From Spirochaetaceae bacterium (GTDB taxonomy: Bacteria; Spirochaetota; Spirochaetia; DSM-27196; SLAA01): a DNA stretch of 37,082 bases. The stretch's first letter is position 1. Every line of letters starts with the position of its first letter. Shown piece by piece: positions 18,481-27,605 of the stretch. The DNA lies in assembly GCA_003552985.1 (NCBI GenBank), contig PUPD01000009.1, positions 1 to 37,082 on the forward strand. The letters are read 5' to 3'. Below the pieces are notes generated by a model. It saw nothing but the letters and a program-made list of their open reading frames with translations, was not told where the DNA came from and searched no databases. The position numbers and the translations under genes are program-made.

Positions 18481-18909
18481 ATGAAAAGAACAACGAAGAA
18501 TATGAACTACGAGATACAGAAGAGCGATGACGAATGGAAGCGCCAGCTCTCCCCGGAAGAGTATCGTGTGTTGCGTCGGGCAGGGACCGAGCGTGCCTTT
18601 ACCGGCAAATACCATGACAGTAAGGACGATGGAGTCTATGTCTGTGCGGGATGCGGGAATCCGCTCTTCGACTCGAACACCAAATACGATTCCGGAACTG
18701 GATGGCCGAGCTACTATGAACCCATTGCCCCGGATGCAGTCGTCGAATATGAGGACCGGAGCATGTTATTTGTGCGCACCGAGGTATGCTGCAGCAAGTG
18801 TGGGGGACACTTGGGGCACGTGTTTACCGATGGCCCACAGCCCACCGGATTGCGCTATTGTATGAACTCGGCGGCCGTGCGTCTGAAACCGCGCGGAGAA
18901 CAGGGTTAG
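18481..18909 (+). CDS. msrB: Peptide-methionine (R)-S-oxide reductase MsrB
   Basis: [63 protein letters not shown] (zinc CxxC pairs and catalytic Cys). Confidence 0.95.
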   Translation: MKRTTKNMNYEIQKSDDEWKRQLSPEEYRVLRRAGTERAFTGKYHDSKDDGVYVCAGCGNPLFDSNTKYDSGTGWPSYYEPIAPDAVVEYEDRSMLFVRTEVCCSKCGGHLGHVFTDGPQPTGLRYCMNSAAVRLKPRGEQG

Positions 18910-20310
18910 ATGGATTCCAGCATGCGAAACAGTGAAGCGGTACCCCGGGCTGTGCAGATTGCTAGGGACGCGTTTGTGTCCCAGCAATCGGTGTCAGAGA
19001 CCCAAAAAGGACCGGATGCTCTGAGGCGCCTTTCGAGAGCCGTCAGGGAGCATGAGAACGAGATTGTGAGCGCCCTGCAGGCCGATTTCGGAAAACCTGA
19101 ACTAGAGTCGTTAGCCTCCGAGTTGTCAGTGTTTTATCAGGAGGTGCGCGAGCTTAAGAGATGTCTCAAGCGGTTTTTTCGTCCGCAAAGGCGTCCCACG
19201 CCCCAAGCGTTCTTCCGGTCGACAAGTACGGTGTACCGCGAACCATTCGGCACGGTCTTAGTGATTGCACCATGGAATTACCCGTTCCAGCTGTCTGTTG
19301 TGCCGGTTGCGGGTGCTCTGGCTGCCGGGAACAGCGTAGTTCTGAAACCATCGGAGCTCGCCTCGAACGTGGCAGGGGTTCTGGAAAAAATCCTGCATTC
19401 AGCCTTTCCGGAAGGGCTCGCGCGAGTCGTACAGGGAGATAAGCAGGTTGTACAAGAGCTTCTGAGCCATCGTTTTGATCACATTTTCTACACCGGTAAT
19501 TCCGTAGTGGGAAAAACGATTATGAAGTCCGCCGCCGAACAGCTGACCCCAGTTACCCTGGAGCTTGGTGGCAAAAACCCTGCGGTCGTAACGGCCAAAG
19601 CTGACATGCGGGTGGCGGCTCAACGGATTGCTTGGGGGAAAGCCTTTAATGCCGGTCAGACCTGTGTTGCGCCTGATTACGTGCTTGTGGATGGAGCTGT
19701 TCACGATGAGTTCGTAGGGGAGTTGAGAGCCGCCTTTGTCCGGATGTATGGAGAGAAGCCACTGAACAGCGCGGATATGGCTCGAATCATCAACGATCGT
19801 CACTTCAATCGGTTGAAAGCGCTTCTCGACGGTACCCAGGGAGTAATATGGGGCGGCTCGTGTGACCCGCGCACCCGGGCGATTTCCCCGGCGGTCGTGA
19901 CCGATCTCTCTTGGGACGATCAACTCATGAAGGAAGAGATCTTCGGTCCGCTGTTACCCATTCTTCGTTACCAGTCGCGCCGGGAGCTTGTCGAACGGGT
20001 GAATAGCCGGTCCCGCCCGCTTGCCGTTTACGTGTTCAGCACCAGCAATACTGAAGCGAGGCAGCTGTTCGCCGATCTGCCCAGTGGCGGCGGATGCATA
20101 AACGATGTAGTCCTGCAGGTAGCCTCATCATCCCTCCCGTTCGGCGGGGTGGGTGAGAGCGGATTCGGCCGATATCGTGGACTCTACAGCCTCAGAGCGT
20201 TTACCTACGAGCGGGCACTCGTGAACCACCGAATATGGCCCGAGTTACGGCTTCGGTATCCGCCTTACGAAGGTAAGCTTAGGCTAATGAGATGGCTGCT
20301 CGGTAGTTAG
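18910..20310 (+). CDS. Aldehyde dehydrogenase, ALDH3-like
   Basis: FGTVLVIAPWNYPFQLSVVPVAGALAAGNSVVLKPSE, FYTGNSVVGKTIMKSAAEQLTPVTLELGGKNPAVV, FNAGQTCVAPDYVLV. Confidence 0.93.
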   Translation: MDSSMRNSEAVPRAVQIARDAFVSQQSVSETQKGPDALRRLSRAVREHENEIVSALQADFGKPELESLASELSVFYQEVRELKRCLKRFFRPQRRPTPQAFFRSTSTVYREPFGTVLVIAPWNYPFQLSVVPVAGALAAGNSVVLKPSELASNVAGVLEKILHSAFPEGLARVVQGDKQVVQELLSHRFDHIFYTGNSVVGKTIMKSAAEQLTPVTLELGGKNPAVVTAKADMRVAAQRIAWGKAFNAGQTCVAPDYVLVDGAVHDEFVGELRAAFVRMYGEKPLNSADMARIINDRHFNRLKALLDGTQGVIWGGSCDPRTRAISPAVVTDLSWDDQLMKEEIFGPLLPILRYQSRRELVERVNSRSRPLAVYVFSTSNTEARQLFADLPSGGGCINDVVLQVASSSLPFGGVGESGFGRYRGLYSLRAFTYERALVNHRIWPELRLRYPPYEGKLRLMRWLLGS

Positions 20311-21097
20311 GGCTTGCTGAAAAAGCGTCGGTTTGAGACTACGCCGATCACGAGCACCGTATCATGCGGCGCAGGATAGCTTCGACTCACGCCGGTGACT
20401 GCTCCGTTGCCGCAGTATTAGCACGCTTCGCCATCACCCGCGATAGTGAGAACGCTCGCTTCGCTCGGCCTAAGGCACGCTCGATCGGTATGTGCGCACG
20501 CTCATCGGCGAGTATCTGGTGTGTCTCGTCGGCACTCGGATCCTTTTTCGGCCGCCCGTGGCGACGGCGAAATGCTTCCACCGCTTTCGGCAGGTCCTCG
20601 CTTTCCTGCGCGCTGCCGCTCGCACTTTCGTCGTGATCATCCTCGGGGTCGTTTGACCGCGTCGAAGCTTGCTCGATGAGCAGCTCATTGATCTTAGACA
20701 CTACCGAATCACTGAGCCGTTTTCGAAAGTGTACCATCATCGAGGGGTCAAACCGCTGCTCTTCTCGGTACGCCTCCCAACCGAGAAGGTATTGGAGATA
20801 GGGATTCTCACGGATCTGCTTGAAGGTCTCCTGATCGGTCAAACCAAGCTTCTCCTTGAGGATGAGGCTTGCTAGCTTTGCAAGGCGCACCCACCGATTG
20901 TCGCTTCTGAGCTTTCCACCGAAGGCGAGGTGAAAGCTTTCGCACCGCTTCCTGCTCGCGCCGGCGTTCGCGGTACATCGGCCCTCCAATCTGCACGGGT
21001 TTTTGCCGATTTTGGCTGTTTCCCGTGCATCCCAATGACCGATACTAGCATTGAAGTCATTAGCATGTATAGGGTTAAGAGCTATTCAGCAAGCCCT
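20309..21097 (-). mobile_element. IS1182-family-like element, internally deleted, with 13-bp terminal inverted repeats
   Basis: AGGGCTTGCTGAA at 20309..20321 and TTCAGCAAGCCCT at 21085..21097; contains IS1182-type transposase fragments. Confidence 0.82.
20387..20978 (-). pseudogene. IS1182-type transposase remnant (N- and C-terminal segments; DDE core missing; frameshift)
   Basis: MYRERRREQEA... (frame 1), GGKLRSDNRWVRLAKL|ASLILKEKLGLTDQETFKQIRENPYLQYLLGWEAY...FDPSMMVHFRKRLSD, then C-terminal-like IERALGRAKRAFSLSRVMAKRANTAAT. Confidence 0.82.
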
Positions 21098-21172
21098 GAT
21101 TGTCGCCTGAACAGCCTGCTTCCTTATGGGTGTGGTACGCACCTAATATTGGAGCGCGCTTGCCTTCATACA

Positions 21173-22696
21173 TTAACCGGTGTCGTTGTTTCCTCGGTTA
21201 ACGAATGCCATTTTCACCTGCCCCCGGAGCTTGAGAAGTAACGGAAGTGCGACCGACAAAACAGACAGAAGAATAAACGCCGTAGAAACAGGACTTGCAA
21301 AGATGAATCGCCAATCATCTTGATACGTTAGTAGAGCGCGATTCAGATTCTGTTCCGCCATCGGTCCCAGTATCAGTCCTAGTATCATGGGGGGCGCCGG
21401 AAAGTCGTACTTCCGCATGAAGTATCCTATTACCCCGAAAAGAAGAGCCGTCATGGCATCGTTCAAGTTATTGGCGAGAGTATAGGCGCCGAGGAAACAC
21501 GCAATTATGATCATCGGCAGCAGAATTTGTTTAGGAGTATTGAGCACCCTCGGCCATAGCTTGGTCCCCGCCAACCCAAGAACGAGAACCAGGAATTGCA
21601 TGACAATAAAGGCGGCAAAGAGAGTCTGCACGACAGGGAGGTGCTCAATAAAGAGCATCGGCCCCGGCCGCAGTCCAATCAACATCAAGGCCCCCAGCAT
21701 CACGGCGGTAACCGCGTCTCCGGGTATGCCCAAGGTAAGGAGTGGTATCAACGCACCGCCAACAGTTCCGTTGTTGGCAGATTCGGGAGCCGCTATCCCT
21801 TCGGGAACCCCGGTGCCCCACTCGTCCTTATTCTTGTGAAACCTCTTAATAAGATCGTAGGCGACGAAGCAGGCGATGGCCCCGCCCGCTCCGGGAATGA
21901 TGCCGATCATAGTTCCGAGCACTGCACCAACAGTCATTGGCAGTAATATCCGCTTGAAGTCTCTTCCGGAAGGGATAACGTTCCTGATGATCTGTCGTTT
22001 GACTTTCTCTCCTCTGCGGGCTTTCGTCAGGTCAACGAAGACCTGGGAAAACGCGAAAAGACCCACCAGAACCGGGAGAAGAGACAGACCGGCCATCAGG
22101 AACCTTGTATTGAAGGTAAACCGGTTTACGCCCCAGATATCGTCGACACCTATAGTAGCGATGAACATCCCGAGAAAACCGACAATCAGACCTTTGAGCG
22201 TATTCTTGCTTGTAGCACTGGCTATGATAGTCAGCCCAAATATTGCAAGGGCGAAAAACTCCGGCGCCCGGAACTCGAGCGCAACTCTGGCGAGCTGGGG
22301 CGAAACAAAAATCAGTGCCGCTCCGCTGACAAGGCCACCAAAAACAGATGCGATAACCGCCAAGCCCAGCGCTCTACCAGCCTCACCCTTCTGAGCCATT
22401 GGATAGCCGTCAAGAACGGTAGCCGCAGCCGACGGGTGCCCGGGCGCCCGCAATAGTACGGCGGAAATGGAACCGCCATACATGGCGCCCGTAAACATCG
22501 CTGCCAAGGTCACCAGCGCCGCACCGAACTCAAGGTGATAGATGAGGGGAAGCAGCAAAATGATTCCCATCGACCCGGTCATGCCCGGGATCGCTCCAAG
22601 AATAATGCCGCCTACAAGCCCGATCATCATCACGAGCATTGTCGATGGTTCTACGGCATACGCCAGACCGTCAAGAATACCTGAAAAAGCCTCCAT
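21173..22696 (-). CDS. tctA: Tripartite tricarboxylate transporter permease, TctA family
   Basis: GGIILGAIPGMTGSMGIILLLPLIYHLEFGAALVTLAAMFTGAMYGGSISAVLLRAPGHPSAAATVLDGYPMAQKGEAGRALG. Confidence 0.95.
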   Translation of the reverse strand: MEAFSGILDGLAYAVEPSTMLVMMIGLVGGIILGAIPGMTGSMGIILLLPLIYHLEFGAALVTLAAMFTGAMYGGSISAVLLRAPGHPSAAATVLDGYPMAQKGEAGRALGLAVIASVFGGLVSGAALIFVSPQLARVALEFRAPEFFALAIFGLTIIASATSKNTLKGLIVGFLGMFIATIGVDDIWGVNRFTFNTRFLMAGLSLLPVLVGLFAFSQVFVDLTKARRGEKVKRQIIRNVIPSGRDFKRILLPMTVGAVLGTMIGIIPGAGGAIACFVAYDLIKRFHKNKDEWGTGVPEGIAAPESANNGTVGGALIPLLTLGIPGDAVTAVMLGALMLIGLRPGPMLFIEHLPVVQTLFAAFIVMQFLVLVLGLAGTKLWPRVLNTPKQILLPMIIIACFLGAYTLANNLNDAMTALLFGVIGYFMRKYDFPAPPMILGLILGPMAEQNLNRALLTYQDDWRFIFASPVSTAFILLSVLSVALPLLLKLRGQVKMAFVNRGNNDTG

Positions 22697-22712
22697 CGGT
22701 GACTCCCTTCAT

Positions 22713-23186
22713 TTAGAAAAGGCGGAAACGGGGCAGAAGGACCAAAAGATAGTTATTGAATAACACGTATATGACTGCCGTCGCGACGACGCTGATAACA
22801 CCCATTTTAACCCATTGGCGCAGTCCGAAAATGCGCATCAACGCGAACAAGAAGAAGGGGGTAAGCAGGATAAACCCGAGAACAGCGACTAATCTTATAT
22901 AGATAGCTACACATACTACCAGTACTGCTATGTTCCGCAACTCGCCATGTTCGAACTGCTCCGCGCTCTCCGATTGCGAGGGCTTTTCGCGGTACTGTCT
23001 GTACTGATAGTAGCCGTGCCCCGCGAGGATAGCGCCCAGCACCAGCAGCACGGTGAGAATCATTTTGGGCCAGTCGCCCGCACCCAGACCTCTCTCAACA
23101 TCCCTCAGTCTATCGGCGATGGAGTACCCTATAGTTGAGAACGCGACAAGACACAGGCCGATGAAAAAGTCAGCTTTGGGGTGCAT
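22713..23186 (-). CDS. tctB: Tripartite tricarboxylate transporter small membrane subunit, TctB family
   Basis: ~157 aa, four predicted TM segments, located between TctC and TctA genes. Confidence 0.85.
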   Translation of the reverse strand: MHPKADFFIGLCLVAFSTIGYSIADRLRDVERGLGAGDWPKMILTVLLVLGAILAGHGYYQYRQYREKPSQSESAEQFEHGELRNIAVLVVCVAIYIRLVAVLGFILLTPFFLFALMRIFGLRQWVKMGVISVVATAVIYVLFNNYLLVLLPRFRLF

Positions 23187-23209
23187 TATACCACCTTGTT
23201 GTTTTCAGA

Positions 23210-23238
23210 TAAGAGGGGGACATAATCCCCCCCTCTTA
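23210..23238 (-). terminator. Intergenic stem-loop between tctC and tctB (possible attenuator or 3'-end stabiliser)
   Basis: Perfect 10-bp inverted repeat TAAGAGGGGG / CCCCCTCTTA with a 9-nt loop. Confidence 0.7.
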
Positions 23239-23262
23239 CCGCTTTTCTATCTATCGGTAATT

Positions 23263-24249
23263 CTAGTGGTACCTGTCACCGATACCATGTTCCCTTATGA
23301 TTTGCTCAAACATCTCGTCTTCTTCGATATTCGCGCGTCCATATTCTTCAGATCCCGCGTAAGTCGGAATAACGATCATTTCGTAGAACCTTTCTTGCAC
23401 ACGAGAATCTTCAAGACACGCCTTCAAGATATCATGAAGCCGTTCTACGATTGCCGGCGGCGTGTCTTGGTGAGTTACTACACCCCTGAACTGCGAGTAG
23501 ACTATATCGAATCCTTGTTCCTGCGCGGTGGGGATATCGGGAAGCTGTTCAAGCCTGTCCGGAGACAAAGTTGCCAGAGATCGTAGTTGTCCCGCCTCAA
23601 TATTCGACAATCCTTCCGGAGGAATATTCATGCTTATCTCGGTGTCACCGGCAAGCAGTCCAGCTGCGGCAGGCCCGCCGCCGCCGAACGGTACGTACGT
23701 GACTTCGGTATCGGTTGCTAGCTGAAAGAGTATCGACGATAGATGCCCGCCGCCTCCTGTCCCTGCGTGGCCCCAACTTATCTCACCTGGGCGCTGTTGC
23801 GCGTCATCCACAAAATCCTGAACAGTCTCGTACGGAGACTCATCCCGGACTAGAACATAGGTGTAGTTGGAGATCAGCTTGATGACCGGTGCGAAATCCC
23901 GCACGGAATAATCCACCTCAGATACATGGGTCTTGATAGTCTGAGCACCCGCCCAGGTAAGGATGTCGTAGCCATCCGGCCTAGCGACGGACATGTACTC
24001 AGCAGTACCGACAGCACCGGCAGCACCCGGCACGTTCCTGATCAACAACGGCTGTCCGCCGGAATAATCCGGAAAGACCTCCGCGAGAGTCCGAAACACG
24101 ATGTCGGAGCCCCCGCCGGCTCCCCATGGAACCCAGGCAGTTATCGGTCGCGACGGAAACGCCGCAGGATCCTCCTCAACACCTGCCGCGAACACAAAAC
24201 TGCTGGTCAGCAATAAGGCGCCAATTACCATTACCACGATCTTTTTCAT
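23263..24249 (-). CDS. tctC: Tripartite tricarboxylate transporter substrate-binding protein (TctC/Bug family)
   Basis: Start MKKIVVMVIGALLLTSSFVFA at 24249; PITAWVPWGAGGGSDIVFRTLA, VRNVPGAAGAVGTAEYMSVARPDGYDIL typical of Bug receptors. Confidence 0.93.
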   Translation of the reverse strand: MKKIVVMVIGALLLTSSFVFAAGVEEDPAAFPSRPITAWVPWGAGGGSDIVFRTLAEVFPDYSGGQPLLIRNVPGAAGAVGTAEYMSVARPDGYDILTWAGAQTIKTHVSEVDYSVRDFAPVIKLISNYTYVLVRDESPYETVQDFVDDAQQRPGEISWGHAGTGGGGHLSSILFQLATDTEVTYVPFGGGGPAAAGLLAGDTEISMNIPPEGLSNIEAGQLRSLATLSPDRLEQLPDIPTAQEQGFDIVYSQFRGVVTHQDTPPAIVERLHDILKACLEDSRVQERFYEMIVIPTYAGSEEYGRANIEEDEMFEQIIREHGIGDRYH

Positions 24250-24267
24250 AGCAGGAACTCCTTTTAA

Positions 24268-24315
24268 TAACAATAAAAGTTATTTGAATTATAACAGCTT
24301 CGGCCATGGTGTCAA
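24268..24315 (-). promoter_or_regulatory. tctC promoter (TTGACA-N16-TATAAT, minus strand) with candidate operator overlapping the predicted start site
   Basis: -35 at 24310..24315, -10 at 24288..24293; operator core TAACTTTTATTGTTA at 24268..24282. Confidence 0.65.
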
Positions 24316-24784
24316 TTAAATTTTTCGAAGGATTTGAGTCCAAAAAAGAATCCGAGGAAAAAAAATTTTTTGAAATGTCTCAGCTCGAACAATCGCTACC
24401 GCTCGATCCCTGACGGGGCGTCGGATCTTGGCGAAGGACGCGGGGTGCGTTTTACCGCTTCGACTTCTGCGTTGTCCGGCTCAGCGATGATGGCAATAAC
24501 TCTGATCTCCCCCTCGCTCTTACGACTGACGAATTGATTGCCCATATGTCGCCGAATTGTTAACCGACGCGGAAGGTGTCGTGTGCGCGTCTCATGGTTT
24601 GGTTCGCGTCGAGAGTGGATGTGTAGTTGCCGGGGACGAGGCAGCCGGCCGGATCGTCGTTGAGGGGAAGGGCAGCTGGTTCTTGAAAGCAGCCGTTATA
24701 GTCTGAGACGCGGGACACGTGCCGCCCGGGTACCGGCATTCTCGCTGGTGCAAGCGGGATTTGCGATAGGTGCTTTATCACGGA

Positions 24785-26026
24785 TCAGTTGGCGGTGAGA
24801 TACGCCCGGAATGCCGGAAGAAACAGCTCACTGGCTCCACCGATCACGTCGCCATCAAACGAAGTGTCCATGAACTCCACGTGCAGTCGCGCGCCTGCGA
24901 ACGGCGAGACGGCGCGCTTCACCTTTTCAACAACCAGATCATATACGGTGCAGTGACAAAGCAGAGGCCCATAGATCACGATTCTGTCCGGGAGAAAGGT
25001 AGTCTGTAGGAGAGCGATAGCTTGGACGATTGCCTGGACTGCCGTTTTCACGGAGGTGTATTCCTCTACGCTGCATTCGAGAAAGTGTTTCTTGAACTCC
25101 AGTTCATCCTCTGGCACCTCTTCGTTCGTTCGACGAAAGTCGGGGATCAATGCCCACAACGCGGCGACCGTCTCCAGACAACCGACGGCTCCGCAAGTAC
25201 AGATCTTGCCGGAATCGGGGTAGAAGCCAACGTGACCAATTTCGCAGAAGCTGCCGAACGAAGTCTTGACTGTGACTCCATCGTACGCGTACGCAGCACC
25301 AATACCGTATCCCCAATGGAACAAAAGAGTCCCGCCGGACGCGTATGCCGGGTTCCTAAGCATCAAGTGCTGCAGCCCGGCATCAAGCGCGCGATTCACC
25401 ACCAGCGGAAGGTTGAACTGGGTCTCGATCGTAGCGAATGTCAGGTCTCGAATATATGGCCAACGTGCAGCAAAGTACCAGATCTTAGTGTGGGCATTGA
25501 CGTATCCCGGTACCGTAATGCTCACTCCGAGAATCCTGCTGTCTCGCGGCCGTTTCGCGATGAGAGATTCCACGAGTTGGGAAGTAGCGGTCAGAAACCC
25601 TTCGTTATCAGTTCCTGACGATAGCGGCCAAGACTCCTGCATGAACAGGACTCCGTCACTGCCGAGGAGTACCGCCTTCAGCTCAGTTGACACAACGTAC
25701 AGGGCAACCACACAGAGGCGGTGGTGATTAGCATACAGGCAAACCTCGGGGCGCCCCTGCACCCCAAAGTTGCGGCGGCCACGCTCCTTAACCAATCGAT
25801 CGGTAACCAATTGCTGCACCATTTCCGATACGGTGCTTGGGCGCATACCGGTCTGCGCGATCAACTCCTTGCGAGTCACACCTGGCGCTAGGCAAATGAG
25901 GTGGAAGATCTGGGCCTTTTTCTGATCCTTGAGCCGAAATCGGGTTCCTTCATGTACCTGATCAATACCGGGGAGTATAGGCATCACGGAGCACCTCAAT
26001 CCGGCTCTATCCACGTAAGGAGACAC
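24785..26026 (-). CDS. ROK-family transcriptional regulator
   Basis: N-terminal wHTH GVTRKELIAQTGMRPSTVSEMVQQLVTDRLVKERGRRNFGVQGRPEV; ROK C-terminal EIGHVGFYPDSGKICTCGAVGCLETVAA (zinc motif). Confidence 0.9.
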   Translation of the reverse strand: MSPYVDRAGLRCSVMPILPGIDQVHEGTRFRLKDQKKAQIFHLICLAPGVTRKELIAQTGMRPSTVSEMVQQLVTDRLVKERGRRNFGVQGRPEVCLYANHHRLCVVALYVVSTELKAVLLGSDGVLFMQESWPLSSGTDNEGFLTATSQLVESLIAKRPRDSRILGVSITVPGYVNAHTKIWYFAARWPYIRDLTFATIETQFNLPLVVNRALDAGLQHLMLRNPAYASGGTLLFHWGYGIGAAYAYDGVTVKTSFGSFCEIGHVGFYPDSGKICTCGAVGCLETVAALWALIPDFRRTNEEVPEDELEFKKHFLECSVEEYTSVKTAVQAIVQAIALLQTTFLPDRIVIYGPLLCHCTVYDLVVEKVKRAVSPFAGARLHVEFMDTSFDGDVIGGASELFLPAFRAYLTAN

Positions 26027-26184
26027 TGGTACGCAGTCGCCGTGTCACACGTGTTCTAAAGCTGTATAGTCGCAGTATTGAGCTCAACTGTCCACCGTCG
26101 TTAGATCTCTTATCGACGTTGCCGGGTCCGAGGATGGCATCGCCGGTCGTTTCTTGAAGACTAACAAAGCTCGCTTTAGATTAT

Positions 26185-26238
26185 AAACATATATTGTTAA
26201 AAAGTCTCGTTGACAGGTAGAATTTCCCGTCCTATACT
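26185..26238 (+). promoter_or_regulatory. Promoter of the LarA-like gene (TTGACA-N17-TATACT) preceded by a candidate operator
   Basis: -35 at 26210..26215, -10 at 26233..26238; near-palindrome AAACATATATTGTTA at 26185..26199. Confidence 0.65.
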
Positions 26239-26284
26239 GCTTCAACGTCTCGGGAGCAAGACAGCGGGTCAACACCGGGACAAA

Positions 26285-27565
26285 ATGAGCATAATGAGCA
26301 GTATTGACGATCTGCTTAATACTATTCCGATTCCCCTTATGGCCCGAGTGGATCAGCGCTTCGACCGCCCGGTCGTTCCGGACCTAGAAAAGGTGATCAG
26401 ACGACAGCTACGGGGCAAAGGGCTGCTCGACTCAGTTCAGCGTGGAGCTCGGGTAGCGGTGGCTGTCGGCAGCAGGGGAATAGCCAACCTGCCCGAAGTT
26501 ACACGGAGTGTCGTTGAAGAGCTTCGGCAGGCCGGCGCGCTGCCGTTCATTGTACCGGCCATGGGTAGTCATGGGGGCGCTACCGCGCAAGGGCAGAAGG
26601 CCTTGCTAGAGCACCTCGGAATTACGGAGACGTACGTCGGAGCACCAATCCACTCCAGCATGGATGTCGTACAGGTGGCCGTTTCACCGAGGTTTGGAAT
26701 GCCGGTTTACATGGACGCGCAGGCATATTCGGCCGATGCAATACTCATCATCAACCGAATAAAAGCGCATCCCGCATATACGGGAACCTTTGAGAGCGGC
26801 CTTGTGAAAATGCTCGCCGTTGGCCTCGGGAAACAGAAGGCTGCGGAGGTGTGTCACAACGTCGGCGCGGAGCGGATCGGCGAGTTTGTGGCCGATATCG
26901 GGCTGGAACTCCTGCGCCATATCAACCTGATCGGATCCGTGGGCTTGGTAGAGAACGCGTTTCACGAGACGGCGCTCGTGGAGATTCTCGGACCTGAAGA
27001 AATCGAGGCGCATGAACCAACGCTGTTGGCTAGAGCCAGGAGCCTCGCAGCACGTTTCTACATCGAAGAGTTCGAGGTTCTGATTATTGACGAAATCGGC
27101 AAGAACATTAGCGGCGCCGGTTTTGACACTAGCATCGTGGGACGTTACAGCTCGCCCTATCTCACCGGCGGTCCGAAAATCCGGCGTGTCGCTGTTCTGG
27201 ACATCACCGCGAAGTCCGGCGGCTACGGCGGAGGGCTGGGCATGGTTGATTTCACCACCCGGAGGGCATTCCACAAGTTTGACCCTGAGCAGACGTATCC
27301 CAATACGCTGACGTCGACGTTTACGGCGGGAGTGAAGATCCCCATGGTTCTGAAGAACGACAAGCAGGCTGTTCAGGCCTGCATCAAGACATGCAATTTG
27401 GCTGACATCCGGGATGCACGCGTTGTTCGCATTAAGAACACGCTGTGCATGCAATCAATTGAGGTTTCCGAAAACCTGCTTATGACGGTACGATCGCACG
27501 CGAATATGCAGGTTACCGAGGGGCCTCGGCAGATGGCCTTTAACAAGCAAGGGAATTTGTTTTGA
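26285..27565 (+). CDS. LarA/DUF2088-family protein (nickel-pincer-dependent racemase/epimerase-like)
   Basis: MGSHGGATAQGQ, DAILIINRIKAHPAYTGTFESGLVKMLAVGLGKQKAAEVCHN are typical of the LarA-like N-terminal domain. Confidence 0.8.
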   Translation: MSIMSSIDDLLNTIPIPLMARVDQRFDRPVVPDLEKVIRRQLRGKGLLDSVQRGARVAVAVGSRGIANLPEVTRSVVEELRQAGALPFIVPAMGSHGGATAQGQKALLEHLGITETYVGAPIHSSMDVVQVAVSPRFGMPVYMDAQAYSADAILIINRIKAHPAYTGTFESGLVKMLAVGLGKQKAAEVCHNVGAERIGEFVADIGLELLRHINLIGSVGLVENAFHETALVEILGPEEIEAHEPTLLARARSLAARFYIEEFEVLIIDEIGKNISGAGFDTSIVGRYSSPYLTGGPKIRRVAVLDITAKSGGYGGGLGMVDFTTRRAFHKFDPEQTYPNTLTSTFTAGVKIPMVLKNDKQAVQACIKTCNLADIRDARVVRIKNTLCMQSIEVSENLLMTVRSHANMQVTEGPRQMAFNKQGNLF

Positions 27566-27605
27566 CAAGACCGCCGGGACACCCCCTTGTCGTACCTTAG
27601 ATGCC

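Noticed and set aside
24560-24781. 73-aa minus ORF (MIKHLSQIPLAPARMPVPGRH...) just downstream of the ROK gene
   Set aside because: Begins 4 bp past the ROK stop and could be a small gene or a remnant, but no motif or homology could be named.
26684-27454. 256-aa minus-strand ORF antisense to the LarA-like gene
   Set aside because: Entirely antisense to a well-supported gene; no recognisable motif or ribosome-binding context.
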